Shown: positions 33,455 to 42,518 of the stretch, piece by piece
How the letters are laid out: each line of letters starts with the position of its first letter
How positions within the stretch are numbered: position 1 is the first letter of the stretch
Source: Colimorpha_A sp045540115
GTDB lineage: Bacteria; Bacillota; Clostridia; Oscillospirales; CAG-272
DNA: 64,000 bases
Assembly: GCA_045540115.1 (NCBI GenBank)
Contig: JAZQGR010000058.1
Coordinates: 62,001-126,000 of the forward strand
Direction: 5' to 3'
Position numbers and translations under genes: made by a program
The notes under the pieces: generated by a model
What the model was told of the DNA's origin: nothing
What the model saw: the letters and a program-made list of their open reading frames with translations, nothing else
Database searches by the model: none

Positions 33455-34990
33455 TCATTTTTCAATGGTTTTTCGCTTATTTTCGATAATTTTATATCCG
33501 AAAAGGAAAAAAATATACGAAATAGAGAGATAAACGACGCTGTTTCCAATATAAGAATACACGGTTCTATGAGAATAAGTGTTAGCATTCGCGCTTACAA
33601 AGCCATTTTTGAGCGGGCCGAGAAGGGAAATGATCTTGCCTTTGTCGGTGATTACGGACGAAACTCCGGTGTTAGCCGAACGTATGATATATCTGCCGCT
33701 TTCGATTGCGCGCAGAACTGCGTGACCGTTATGCTGATAAACGGCGGCGGAGTCCTTGTACCATGAATCGTTCGTTCCAAGAATAATGATCTCGGCGCCA
33801 TTTCTGACAGTCGACAGCGTCAGCCCCTCGTATATAGAATCGAAGCAAATGAGTGAACCGATTCTTCCAAGCTCGGTCTCAAATATTACGGGACCGTTTC
33901 CCGGAGTGAGCGGATCCTCAAACATATTCATTCCTGTAAGATGTGGAAGGAGCGCATTCATTAACGTCGGCATCGGCAGGTATTCTCCGAAGGGCACGAG
34001 ATGGCATTTTGAATACACTGTGTCGAGCATCGTTCCTTCGGGGGTGAACAGGTATATCGAATTATAGGTTTTATCATTTTCTGAGTAAAATGCTCCGACG
34101 GCGATATATGCCTTAAGGTCACTTGAAAGTGTTTTCAGTCTCTCGATAATAGATCTGTCGTAGGTAATGTCGCAAATAAGCACGGTCTCGGGGAAAACTA
34201 TTAGCTTTGCGCCGCTATTTTCAGCGGCTTCTCTTGCCAGCTTCTCGTAAATTGAGAGGGAACTGTACACGGAATCGTCTGCCCATTTATCCGTTGAGCT
34301 TATATTTCCTTGAATCGCGGCTACGGGAAAGGTACTCTTCGGCTCGTTCTTGATATTCAAAAGCACAACGCCGAGAAGGAAATTGCATACGAATATCAGC
34401 GAGGCAATCAGAGCATAAACACGAAGTTTTTTGATCTCGTCCTTATACAAAATGCAAAGCGCGATAAATCCGCTGATGAGCACGATTATAAAGCTGACGC
34501 CAAGCGAGCCGAATAAAGAGGCACTTTCAACGATCGGGAGTATCATGTGCTGACCGACGGCAAGGCGCGCCCACGGCACTCCGAACCAGAAGAAATTCTG
34601 TCCCCATTCGGCAATGATCCAGAGTGAAGCCGCAGCGAACGGCGCGAAAAGCGGATGCCTGTCTTTGAGCGCGTGACGGAATATCATCGGCACAAACGCC
34701 GTTCCAACTCCTTGAAGAAGCGAAAGACCGAAAATCGCCGTGATTATTACGGCGATGCTTCCAAGACCGTTCAACCCCGCGAAATCCATCGGATAAAGAT
34801 AGCAGAACCAATGGTAAACGACAGTGAAATATCCGAGCGAAAATACAAGCCCGTGTCGATATGCACTTTTCTTTTTAAGCGCAATTACGAACAGTGGAGC
34901 AAGTGTAAAATAAGGCAGAAAAAACAGAAAATCCAATATATACGGCATCGCGGTAAGCATGCCGCAAATAAGCATTATAAGATAGCTCAT
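33455..34990 (-). CDS. lnt: Apolipoprotein N-acyltransferase
   Basis: This 511-residue membrane enzyme adds the third acyl chain to lipoproteins. N-terminal helices (about residues 1-215) precede an external nitrilase domain with the catalytic triad Glu in VFPETV, Lys in YSKCHLVPFGEYLP and Cys in GSLICFDSIYEG, and a final C-terminal helix. Lnt is regular in Gram-negative bacteria and found in only some Firmicutes, so its presence is worth noting. It starts 3 bases after the stop of the pseudouridine synthase gene. Lipoproteins in the window at 12564 and 48046 could be its substrates. Confidence 0.92.
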   Translation of the reverse strand: MSYLIMLICGMLTAMPYILDFLFFLPYFTLAPLFVIALKKKSAYRHGLVFSLGYFTVVYHWFCYLYPMDFAGLNGLGSIAVIITAIFGLSLLQGVGTAFVPMIFRHALKDRHPLFAPFAAASLWIIAEWGQNFFWFGVPWARLAVGQHMILPIVESASLFGSLGVSFIIVLISGFIALCILYKDEIKKLRVYALIASLIFVCNFLLGVVLLNIKNEPKSTFPVAAIQGNISSTDKWADDSVYSSLSIYEKLAREAAENSGAKLIVFPETVLICDITYDRSIIERLKTLSSDLKAYIAVGAFYSENDKTYNSIYLFTPEGTMLDTVYSKCHLVPFGEYLPMPTLMNALLPHLTGMNMFEDPLTPGNGPVIFETELGRIGSLICFDSIYEGLTLSTVRNGAEIIILGTNDSWYKDSAAVYQHNGHAVLRAIESGRYIIRSANTGVSSVITDKGKIISLLGPLKNGFVSANANTYSHRTVYSYIGNSVVYLSISYIFFLFGYKIIENKRKTIEK

Positions 34991-34993
34991 TTT

Positions 34994-35971
34994 TTACCCC
35001 CCGAAAATTGGGAGCTTGATTCCGTTGAAAAGGGAAAGGAAGTAAATGCTCTCCTGTTTGACGGTAAAGGAGCGACCGTTAAGATACGAGAAAAATCCGT
35101 CGGTATCAAATTCGAGATAATAGGAGCAAAGCGCCTGATATTTGTACCCGCTGTGTCGTGCGTCGCGGTTGACGCCGTACTTTCCGTCGCCGAGAAGCGG
35201 ATGACCGATAGAGGAAAGGTGCGCCCTTATCTGGTGCGTTCTTCCGGTAAGAAGCTCCACTTCAAGGAGCGATAAATTATCCTTGCTTGCAATAAGCTTA
35301 TATCTCGTCACGATCTCCTTTGAGCCTTTACGATAGTTTGAAAAGACGTTAACGGTGTTGGTGCTTGAATTTTTAATCAGATAACCCTTTAAGGTTTCGT
35401 TTTCCTTTTTCGGAATGCCGTTAACGGCGCAAAGATACTTCTTTATCAGCTTGCGTTCCTTGATAACTGCGTTCATTTCACGAAGCGCCTCGGCGTTTTT
35501 CGCTGCAATAACGATTCCTGCCGTATTGCGGTCAATACGGTTGCAGAGCGCAGGCGCAAACGACTGCTCGGCTCTCGGATCGTATTCGCCTTTTTTGTAT
35601 AAATAAGCCTGAATCTGAGTTATCAGATTGTTCGTATCGTTATCCTCGTCGGAATGAACCGAAAGTCCTGCCGGCTTGTCGCATAGAATTATATTATCGT
35701 CTTCGTAAACGATGCCGAAGATGGGAGTTATATGCGAAAGCGTGCTTTCAATGTTGCTTTCGGTGCTGAACAGCTCGTCAGGCAGAAAAAGCTGAACGGT
35801 ATCTCCCTCGTTCAGCATTTGGCTTATCTCGGCACGCTTGCGGTTGACCTTGATCTTTTTCGTCCTTATAGATTTGTACATCAGCGACGGCGGCATATTT
35901 TTTATAGCCTTGGAAAGAAACTTGTCAAGGCGCTGACCTGCGTCGTTTTTTCCGATCTCGAGAATTTTCAT
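34994..35971 (-). CDS. RluA-family pseudouridine synthase
   Basis: The 325-residue enzyme isomerises uridine to pseudouridine in rRNA or tRNA. An N-terminal S4-like RNA-binding part (GQRLDKFLSKAIKNMPPSLMY, cut here at MPPSLMY, with KIKVNRKRAEI) precedes the catalytic domain with NRIDRNTAGIVIAAK, where the Asp is catalytic, and ELLTGRTHQIRAHL. The ATG at 35971 follows GGAG by 6 bases; the TTG upstream is inside the SD. It is cotranscribed with lnt. The target nucleotide is not deducible. Confidence 0.9.
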   Translation of the reverse strand: MKILEIGKNDAGQRLDKFLSKAIKNMPPSLMYKSIRTKKIKVNRKRAEISQMLNEGDTVQLFLPDELFSTESNIESTLSHITPIFGIVYEDDNIILCDKPAGLSVHSDEDNDTNNLITQIQAYLYKKGEYDPRAEQSFAPALCNRIDRNTAGIVIAAKNAEALREMNAVIKERKLIKKYLCAVNGIPKKENETLKGYLIKNSSTNTVNVFSNYRKGSKEIVTRYKLIASKDNLSLLEVELLTGRTHQIRAHLSSIGHPLLGDGKYGVNRDARHSGYKYQALCSYYLEFDTDGFFSYLNGRSFTVKQESIYFLSLFNGIKLPIFGG

Positions 35972-35980
35972 ATAAATCTC

Positions 35981-36015
35981 CAAAAAGCCGTATCACCGTA
36001 AAACGGCGATACGGC
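35981..36015. terminator. Terminator after the DUF624-like gene
   Basis: GCCGTATC and GATACGGC with inner ACCG/CGG pairing (35987-36015) form a strong hairpin; the minus-strand tail is TTTTTGG and overlaps the SD region of the pseudouridine synthase gene. Confidence 0.7.
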
Positions 36016-36022
36016 ATCGTTT

Positions 36023-37060
36023 TTAACCTCTATCCTTGAATATCGGCTCGGGAAGCTCTTCTTCCTCGTCTTCGCCGTCATTTGTGCGCTCCTTGGCGCC
36101 GACGTCATCGCTGACGTAATAGGGATCGATCATAATTTCCTTTATCTTCGGATATGCCGCATAGATGCCCATAAAGGTCGTAAGCGACACAAGGAAAATA
36201 ACGGGAAGAACAAGTCCGACAGGGAAGATGACCGTCATCAGCATATAGTCAAGCACCCATACGAGCGCTCCGCCGATGAAGGCAACGATGTTTCGCTTGA
36301 ATCCGAGAAGTGCGAAAATGAAGGAATTTTTGAGGATCTTTCTGATCGGAAGATCGAAGGTGACGAGAAGAACGTACATATAATTTCTCATCATAATATA
36401 GAGCATCGCAACGACTATCATCGCGCCGAAAAGGAAGCTCGCAACTCCGCCTGATGCTCCGAGGAAAAAGAACAGAACGTCATAGACGATGACAGCGATC
36501 ATAATAAGGTCGATGATTCCGAGAAGAAGCGCCTGCTTCCAGTTGCGCTTGATGCAGTATTTGATGTCGGAAATGAGAGTAGTAGAATCGCCCTTTACAA
36601 TGTTTCTCATAACGTAGGCAATGCAGGCGTTAACGATTCCGAAGGTGAAGATGACAAGCAGAGTAAGAGCAAAGAATACCTTCGTCGCAGTCGTCATCAT
36701 CGAGACCTCTGCCTGAACTCCGTGAACTCCCATCAGAGCCGCGGATACAGGATCGTTACCTCCCCCTGCCGTCACAGCACCGTATATCGGTCCGAAAAGA
36801 GAGGAGGCAGGAGCGGTCGTATCGATATTCATATTGCCCGTCAGTGCATAAAGCCCAAAAAGAATTGGGAAGTTTCCGAGGAACATAAATATGTTCAGGG
36901 CAAACATCATATTGAAGTTGGTAGAGTAGTAGCGGAAAAACCTGCCGATCGTCTTTGGTTTTGCCGCTTCCTCCTTCGATATTCCTTTACCGTTGCCGCG
37001 AGGGTTGAACATCTCGTAAAGAAGATGCTTTTTCGGCTTGTTTGTATTGTTGAGTGCCAC
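36023..37060 (-). CDS. DUF624-like membrane protein
   Basis: The 345-residue protein has a soluble 45-residue N-terminus, about six membrane helices and a very acidic tail (DGEDEEEELPEPIF). The FFRYYSTNF start of the membrane part, FGPIYGAVTAGG, and RNWKQALLLGIIDLI resemble the DUF624/YesL family, often tied to carbohydrate use loci but without known activity. It follows the next gene upstream by 20 bases. AAAGGACG lies before the start. Confidence 0.6.
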   Translation of the reverse strand: MALNNTNKPKKHLLYEMFNPRGNGKGISKEEAAKPKTIGRFFRYYSTNFNMMFALNIFMFLGNFPILFGLYALTGNMNIDTTAPASSLFGPIYGAVTAGGGNDPVSAALMGVHGVQAEVSMMTTATKVFFALTLLVIFTFGIVNACIAYVMRNIVKGDSTTLISDIKYCIKRNWKQALLLGIIDLIMIAVIVYDVLFFFLGASGGVASFLFGAMIVVAMLYIMMRNYMYVLLVTFDLPIRKILKNSFIFALLGFKRNIVAFIGGALVWVLDYMLMTVIFPVGLVLPVIFLVSLTTFMGIYAAYPKIKEIMIDPYYVSDDVGAKERTNDGEDEEEELPEPIFKDRG

Positions 37061-37080
37061 TTTTTAACGTCCTTTTGAAA

Positions 37081-37620
37081 TTAGATTTTAAAGTACAGTA
37101 ATAGTAAATACGTGCCGATCGAAACGGCTATTGCCGTAAGACCGGTCGAAAGATAAGTTTTGAACATGCTTATGCACGCCGGGTTCTTTATCAGCTTCTC
37201 GGGCTCGGGGGAAACCGTTTTCATCCCACCTCGTAAAATCGTCGCTTCCTTCGACATTATAACGAAGATCGCCCCGACGAACAGCGTTATGATAAGCACC
37301 GCTCCGTGTGTAAACGGAACGTGCTCCGACATACAGTACCGTATCGTCAGCCGACCGAAAACCGCGCCGATATAGAGCGTCGTTATGCCGCCTACGGCAC
37401 ATGCGTAAAGCGTGTATGCCGACAAAAATAGAAGCGTCAGAGGCTTGAGAAGCGCCGAAGCAAGTCCGATCAGGGTGCGAAATGAAAAACTGCCCGAAAT
37501 ATTCATTTCGTCGCAAGGGAAGAGCTCGGCTCCGTAGGCAAAAAACAAACCCGCTGAAATTGATGCGCCGATTAAAAAAATTCCGGCGTAAAAGAGATAA
37601 TATTTTAAATTTGCTTTCAT
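37081..37620 (-). CDS. Polytopic membrane protein, distant SpoIIM resemblance
   Basis: The roughly 179-residue protein has five membrane helices with conserved small residues, for example TLYIGAVFGRLTIRYC. The size, layout and GFT-like middle helix recall SpoIIM, a protein of the forespore engulfment complex, but the match is weak and I would not transfer the name. I chose the ATG at 37620, with GGTG 6 bases upstream; ATGs at 37626 and further up are possible. It has a promoter and precedes the DUF624-like gene. Confidence 0.5.
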   Translation of the reverse strand: MKANLKYYLFYAGIFLIGASISAGLFFAYGAELFPCDEMNISGSFSFRTLIGLASALLKPLTLLFLSAYTLYACAVGGITTLYIGAVFGRLTIRYCMSEHVPFTHGAVLIITLFVGAIFVIMSKEATILRGGMKTVSPEPEKLIKNPACISMFKTYLSTGLTAIAVSIGTYLLLLYFKI

Positions 37621-37673
37621 TTTCATCACCGCTAACATTATATGACGGTACATAAAGCAAAATTACAATATTG

Positions 37674-37702
37674 ATTTTAGCATATTATTGCATATAAATC
37701 AA
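37674..37702 (-). promoter_or_regulatory. Sigma-A promoter of the membrane protein pair
   Basis: TTGATT (37697-37702) and TAAAAT (37674-37679) on the minus strand are 17 bases apart. Confidence 0.6.
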
Positions 37703-37745
37703 TATCATATAAAAATTTTACATTTTGTCACATTTCCTTCATCAT

Positions 37746-37753
37746 CATATACT
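37746..37753 (+). promoter_or_regulatory. Possible sigma-E/sigma-K-type -10 box before the LysM-GH18 gene
   Basis: CATATACT resembles the CATAnnnT element of mother-cell sigma factors. ACA at 37727-37729 might be part of a -35 element. No good sigma-A promoter is seen here, and the gene is of a sporulation type. Confidence 0.35.
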
Positions 37754-37778
37754 GTGGTGAATAACAAAGGAGGGTAAT

Positions 37779-39047
37779 ATGATAATACACACAGTAAAAA
37801 AAGGCGACACGCTCTATAAGCTGTCGCGAGTCTATAATGTACCGATAAGCCGTATAGAAGCCGATAACGGGATAAAAAAGGGAAGATACCTCGTTATCGG
37901 CGAGGATCTCGTGATAAATAACGGCGGCAGAGCATACACGGTAAAGGAGGGAGACACGCTTTATTCAATCGCCGAGGATAACGGCATAACGGTAAACGGA
38001 CTTTTCCGCAGTAATCCGTCGCTTATGGGAAACCCGCTGATATTCCCGGATCAAACGCTTTACATAGTGGATACACCCGAAAAGGAGCTCGTAGTAAACG
38101 GCTATGCGTACCCGTTCATAACTGAGAGCGAGCTTCGGAAGGCGTTGCCGTTTTTGAGTTACCTGACGGTGTTTACCTACGGCTTCCGTGATGACGGTAC
38201 TCTTATTGAGCCCGACGACGAACGAATCATCGAGATAGCAAAAAGCTACGGAGTATCGCCGATAATGCTGCTTTCGACCTTAACGGACGAAGGAGTGTTC
38301 AACAATACGCTTTCGGGAAAGCTATTTGATGATACCGAGCTGCAGGACGTACTTATCGAGGAGCTGATAAACACCGCGCAAAGCAAAGGCTTTGATGGAA
38401 TTGAAATTGATTTCGAGTTTATTCCGCGCGAGGACAGAGAGGGGTACGTTAACTTCCTTTCACGTCTTAAATCGGCAATGAACGAGGTCGGTCTGCCGCT
38501 CTTCGTCGCGCTTGCACCGAAAATCTCCGACACTCAACCGGGGCTTCTTTATGAAGGACACGATTACGCAGGGATAGGCGAGGTCGCCGATTACGTAATA
38601 CTAATGACCTACGAATGGGGCTATCAGTTCGGGCCGCCTCTCGCAGTCGCACCTATAAGAAACGTCGAAGAAGTCGTTCGGTACGCTGTCAGCGAGATAC
38701 CGCCCGAGAAAATACTGCTCGGTGTACCTAATTACGGCTACGATTGGCCGCTACCTTATATTAAAGGCGATACCGAAGCGAAGGGACTGTCTACAACAGC
38801 CGCATTTGATCTCGCATATCAGAAGGGCGCGACAATAATGTTCGACGAGGAGTCGCAAGCTCCGTATTTCAACTATTACGATGAAAACGGCGTCGAGCAC
38901 GTTGTCTGGTTCGAAAATGCAAGAAGTGTTCAGGCACGGCTCGACCTCGTCGATAAATATTCACTCGGCGGAATATCCATTTGGCAGATAATGCGCTATT
39001 TCCCACAGCTCTATTCACTCCTCGGAAGTCAGTTCGAAAGCTTGTGA
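37779..39047 (+). CDS. LysM-GH18 cortex-lytic-type glycosidase (SleL/YaaH-like)
   Basis: The 422-residue protein has two LysM modules (HTVKKGDTLYKLSRVYN at residues 3-17 and YTVKEGDTLYSIAEDNG), which bind peptidoglycan, and a GH18 barrel with the catalytic motif FDGIEIDFEF, whose Glu is the acid/base. The order and size match SleL/YaaH, an N-acetylglucosaminidase of the spore coat that degrades cortex on germination. As in that family there is no signal peptide. AAAGGAGGG lies 7 bases before the ATG. The promoter region looks like a mother-cell type. It ends before a REP-like repeat and a terminator. Confidence 0.88.
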   Translation: MIIHTVKKGDTLYKLSRVYNVPISRIEADNGIKKGRYLVIGEDLVINNGGRAYTVKEGDTLYSIAEDNGITVNGLFRSNPSLMGNPLIFPDQTLYIVDTPEKELVVNGYAYPFITESELRKALPFLSYLTVFTYGFRDDGTLIEPDDERIIEIAKSYGVSPIMLLSTLTDEGVFNNTLSGKLFDDTELQDVLIEELINTAQSKGFDGIEIDFEFIPREDREGYVNFLSRLKSAMNEVGLPLFVALAPKISDTQPGLLYEGHDYAGIGEVADYVILMTYEWGYQFGPPLAVAPIRNVEEVVRYAVSEIPPEKILLGVPNYGYDWPLPYIKGDTEAKGLSTTAAFDLAYQKGATIMFDEESQAPYFNYYDENGVEHVVWFENARSVQARLDLVDKYSLGGISIWQIMRYFPQLYSLLGSQFESL

Positions 39048-39070
39048 TCCACTTAATGAAGACGCATTGC

Positions 39071-39099
39071 TTCGTAGGGCGGGGGCTTGCTCCCGCCGC
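39071..39099. repeat. REP-like GC-rich palindrome
   Basis: CGTAGGGCGGGGGCTTGC continues to CTCCCGCC, giving a GGCGGG/CCCGCC stem around a short loop. It is the cleaner of two similar intergenic palindromes; the other is at 10583-10612. Confidence 0.35.
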
Positions 39100-39104
39100 A
39101 ACAA

Positions 39105-39134
39105 AAAAGACAGAGGCGCAAACCTCTGTCTTTT
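39105..39134. terminator. Bidirectional terminator between GH18 gene and glnS
   Basis: AAAAGACAGAGG and CCTCTGTCTTTT (39105-39116 with 39123-39134) form a perfect 12-bp stem with U-tracts on both strands. Confidence 0.9.
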
Positions 39135-39138
39135 ATAA

Positions 39139-40803
39139 TTACTGAATCTTGAATCCGTCCTTAAGAGTAACGGTTCTGATAAACGTTCCGGGATTCTTCG
39201 AATCGGGCGTAAAGTAACCGGTACGAACGAACTGGAAGCTCGTTCCCGCCTTCGCGTCCATAAGACACGGCTCAACCTTTGCGCCCTCAACTTTAACCGC
39301 AGAATCGCGGTTGAGATAATCGTCGTACGTCTTGTCCTCGGGTATATCACCCGTGTTTGCGATCGTGAAGAGCTTGTCGTAAAGCATAACGGTCGCGTCT
39401 GACGCATAAGAGGTCGAGAGCCAATGGATCGTGCCCTTGATCTTTCTGCCGTCGACGGGATTTCCGTTTCCGCTTTCAAGATCGGCGGTGCAGCGAAGCT
39501 CTGCTACGTTACCGTTTTCGTCCTTTACGATCTCATTAAGCTTAATGATGTAAGCGCCCATAAGACGAACCTCTCCGTCGGGCTTGAGACGGAAGAATTT
39601 GGGAGGCGGAACCTCAGCAAAGTCGCTGCGGTCAACGTAAAGCTCTCTTGTAAAGGGAACCTTTCTCGTGCCTGCATTTTCATCGTTCGGGTTGTTCGAT
39701 ACCTCAAAGTATTCGGTTTTGTCCTCGGGGTAGTTGGTAATAACGACCTTGATAGGATCAAGAACTGCGATTCTTCTTTCCGCCGTTCTGTTAAGCTCGT
39801 CGCGGATGCAGTAATCGAGAAGCTCGATATCAACAATGCTGTAAGATTTAGCAACACCTGCACGGCGAACGAAATCGAAGATTGCAGACGGAGTAAATCC
39901 GCGTCTGCGCAGACCGCAGATGGTAGGCATACGGGGATCGTCCCAACCGTCAACGAGCTTTTCCTCAACGAGCTTACGGAGGTATCTCTTGCTCATTACG
40001 GTGTAGGTTACGTTAAGACGTGCGAACTCTCTCTGCTTAGGCTTGGGAGTGAAAACATCTACGTTATCGACCACCCACTCGTAAAGCGGACGGTGATTTT
40101 CAAACTCTATCGAGCAAAGGGAGTAGGTGATTCCCTCAAGCGCGTCCTGAATAGGATGAGCGAAATCGTAAAGGGGATAGATGCACCACTTATCGCCCTG
40201 ACGGTGATGGCTCGTGTGAACGATACGGTAGATAGCAGGGTCGCGCATATTCATATTGGGCGACGCCATATCGATTTTCGCACGGAGAGTGCGCGAGCCG
40301 TCGGGGAACTCCCCGTTCTTCATTCTCTCAAAAAGCTCAAGGTTTTCCTCGACCGAACGGTCACGGTAAGGGCTGTTTTTGCCCGGCTCGGTAAGTGTTC
40401 CGCGGTATTCTCTCATCTCGTCGGCAGAAAGGTCACAAACGTACGCCTTGCCGTCCTTAATGAGCTTAACTGCATATTCGTAGCACTTGTCGAAGTAATC
40501 GGAGCCGTAGAAAACGCCGCCGTCAGGATTAGCACCGAGCCAGGTAAGATCCTCGTAGATCGAGTCGACGTACTCGGTGTCCTCCTTCGCAGGGTTCGTG
40601 TCGTCGTAACGGAGGTTGAATTTACCGCCGTACTTCTTTGCAGTCGAATAGTTGATGTATATCGCCTTCGCGGAGCCGATATGAAGATATCCGTTCGGCT
40701 CGGGCGGAAAACGCGTGTGAACCGTGTCGTTTACGCCTTCGGCGAGATCGGCATCAATTATTTCGTGTATAAAATTGCCTTCTGTCTTGAAATTTTCGTC
40801 CAT
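39139..40803 (-). CDS. glnS: Glutaminyl-tRNA synthetase
   Basis: The 554-residue class I enzyme charges tRNA-Gln directly. The HIGH motif is in PNGYLHIGSAKAI, the KMSKS loop is VMSKRYLRKL, and the C-terminal anticodon-binding beta-barrels (KGTIHWLS, EVRLMGAYIIKL) are complete. GlnRS is not universal in Firmicutes, which often use the GatCAB amidotransferase; here it lies 13 bases after gltX in an operon, a common arrangement where it was acquired. The promoter is upstream of the MBL-fold gene. Confidence 0.96.
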   Translation of the reverse strand: MDENFKTEGNFIHEIIDADLAEGVNDTVHTRFPPEPNGYLHIGSAKAIYINYSTAKKYGGKFNLRYDDTNPAKEDTEYVDSIYEDLTWLGANPDGGVFYGSDYFDKCYEYAVKLIKDGKAYVCDLSADEMREYRGTLTEPGKNSPYRDRSVEENLELFERMKNGEFPDGSRTLRAKIDMASPNMNMRDPAIYRIVHTSHHRQGDKWCIYPLYDFAHPIQDALEGITYSLCSIEFENHRPLYEWVVDNVDVFTPKPKQREFARLNVTYTVMSKRYLRKLVEEKLVDGWDDPRMPTICGLRRRGFTPSAIFDFVRRAGVAKSYSIVDIELLDYCIRDELNRTAERRIAVLDPIKVVITNYPEDKTEYFEVSNNPNDENAGTRKVPFTRELYVDRSDFAEVPPPKFFRLKPDGEVRLMGAYIIKLNEIVKDENGNVAELRCTADLESGNGNPVDGRKIKGTIHWLSTSYASDATVMLYDKLFTIANTGDIPEDKTYDDYLNRDSAVKVEGAKVEPCLMDAKAGTSFQFVRTGYFTPDSKNPGTFIRTVTLKDGFKIQ

Positions 40804-40816
40804 TTTATTATCCTCT

Positions 40817-42502
40817 TTAGAGTTTGCTTATCATACTGCTGATTCTGTCAAGTGTCTTATCTTTGCCGATTATCTGCATAACGGTGTAAAGGTCGGGAGA
40901 ATTCATCTTGCCCGTGACCGCAACGCGGATGAACATGCTGATATCGGCAACGCTTCCCTTAAAGGAAGCAGGATCCGCCTTGTACGCCTTCATGTCCGAC
41001 GCAAATCCGAGCGAATCGGCGATCGCCTTGACCTTGTCAAACCAAGTGTTCATATCGTCGGCGTAATCGTATGTCTCGATAAACTTAACGAGCGTGTTTT
41101 TAATATCGGCTTTGTCAAAATTATCTGGATATTCGTCGATAACTGTGAAATACTTATCGTAGAAGAAGCCCATATACGGCTTGGCATCGCGCCAAGTAGT
41201 GAGATCCTTTCTCGGCTTCTTACCGCCACGACCGATGGCAAGAATGCTCTTCGACATTTCGGGAGCATTTTCAAGTTCGATAGCGAACTCGGGGTCAAAT
41301 TTCTTCGACCAGTTAAGCACCTTCTCGTAAACGTCATCTGCCGACATACGCGAGATTATGTTCTTCGAAACGTCGTTGAGTTTTTCAAAGTCGAAAAGGC
41401 AACCCGAAACCGACATCTTCTTGATGTTGAAGGGGAAATCGGTATAGGGCTTGTCGGGATTCTGCATGTGCCACTCCTCGTAATTTGAGTTAAGGAGCGT
41501 CATAACGTACTCGCAGACTGCCTCGGGGCAGTAGCCCATTTCGGTGTAATCATCCATATTCGCGCCCATATCGCGCTTGGAAAGCTTTTTCTTGTTGCCG
41601 TTCTCGTCAAGACGCATTATCTGCGAGATGTGCATATATTTCGGAAGCTTAAATCCGAGATAATTAAAGAGCTGAATATGTTTAGGCAGAGAGGGAAGCC
41701 ACTCTTCACCGCGGATTATGTGCGTCGTTCCCATAAGATGGTCGTCGACCGCGTGAGCGAAGTGGTAGGTAGGAATACCGTCGCTCTTGAGAAGAACAAA
41801 ATCCTCGTCGTTTTCAGGCACGTCGATGGTACCCTTAACGAGGTCGGTGAACTTCATTCTCTTATCGGGATCGCCGTTAGATAGGATTCTGATAACAAAC
41901 GGATGATTCGCCGCAAGATGCTCTTTTACCTCTTCGATCGTGAAATTTCGACGCGCGAGCATTTCAGCGCGGCGGCTTTCGGCCTCTGCCTGCCAGTCGG
42001 TGTTCTTAATTTCTTCCTTCTTGTTTACCGATTGAAGCTCGTCAAGCTCCTCCTCGGTGGTAAAGCAGGGATACGCCTTGCCCTCGGATATAAGCTTCTT
42101 TGCGAAAACTCTGTAAAGCGGACCTCTCTGGCTCTGCTTGTAGGGGCCGTAGTTACCCTTGTCGGCGATCTTGCCGTTTTCATCAAGGATAGCGCCCTCG
42201 TCGAAATGAACACCGTAGGTCGCGAGAGTCTTTATAAGTCCCTCAGCAGCACCCTCGACCTCGCGCTTTGCGTCGGTATCCTCGATGCGGAGATAGAACA
42301 CACCGCCCGACTGATGAGCAAGACGCTCTGCAACCGTCGACGGGAAAAGACCGCCAAAGTGTACGAATCCCGTTGGGCTGGGAGCAAAACGCGTTACCTT
42401 TGCTCCCTCAGGAAGAGAGCGGTGGGGATATTTTGCCTCGATATCCTCGGGCGTTTCTGTAATTTCGGGATAGAGAAGGTCTGCCAAAAGCTGATAATCC
42501 AT
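40817..42502 (-). CDS. gltX: Glutamyl-tRNA synthetase
   Basis: The 561-residue class I enzyme charges tRNA-Glu. The signature region is FAPSPTGFVHFGGLF, with HFGG in place of the usual HIGG, then YLRIEDTDAKREV; the KMSKS-type loop is KKLSKRDMGANM. It is about 70 residues longer than typical bacterial GluRS, mainly in the C-terminal part. AGGAAA lies before the ATG at 42502. The MBL-fold hydrolase gene ends 16 bases upstream and glnS follows 13 bases downstream, so all three form one operon. Confidence 0.95.
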   Translation of the reverse strand: MDYQLLADLLYPEITETPEDIEAKYPHRSLPEGAKVTRFAPSPTGFVHFGGLFPSTVAERLAHQSGGVFYLRIEDTDAKREVEGAAEGLIKTLATYGVHFDEGAILDENGKIADKGNYGPYKQSQRGPLYRVFAKKLISEGKAYPCFTTEEELDELQSVNKKEEIKNTDWQAEAESRRAEMLARRNFTIEEVKEHLAANHPFVIRILSNGDPDKRMKFTDLVKGTIDVPENDEDFVLLKSDGIPTYHFAHAVDDHLMGTTHIIRGEEWLPSLPKHIQLFNYLGFKLPKYMHISQIMRLDENGNKKKLSKRDMGANMDDYTEMGYCPEAVCEYVMTLLNSNYEEWHMQNPDKPYTDFPFNIKKMSVSGCLFDFEKLNDVSKNIISRMSADDVYEKVLNWSKKFDPEFAIELENAPEMSKSILAIGRGGKKPRKDLTTWRDAKPYMGFFYDKYFTVIDEYPDNFDKADIKNTLVKFIETYDYADDMNTWFDKVKAIADSLGFASDMKAYKADPASFKGSVADISMFIRVAVTGKMNSPDLYTVMQIIGKDKTLDRISSMISKL

Positions 42503-42518
42503 TTATATATTTCCTTTC

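Noticed and set aside
37081..37620. Naming this gene spoIIM
   Set aside because: The similarity is limited to size and hydrophobic pattern; no SpoIIM signature could be matched.
37088..37660. A 190-codon frame overlapping the minus-strand membrane protein gene at 37081-37620
   Set aside because: Same strand, shifted frame; its product is basic and has no membrane helices or family features, while the alternative frame gives a regular five-helix protein.
39424..40842. A 472-codon open frame antisense to glnS, with similar long antisense frames at 29076-30572, 43774-45180, 22110-23075 and 17360-18382
   Set aside because: All lie opposite strongly supported genes, lack SD sequences and recognisable domains, and arise from codon bias of the true gene.
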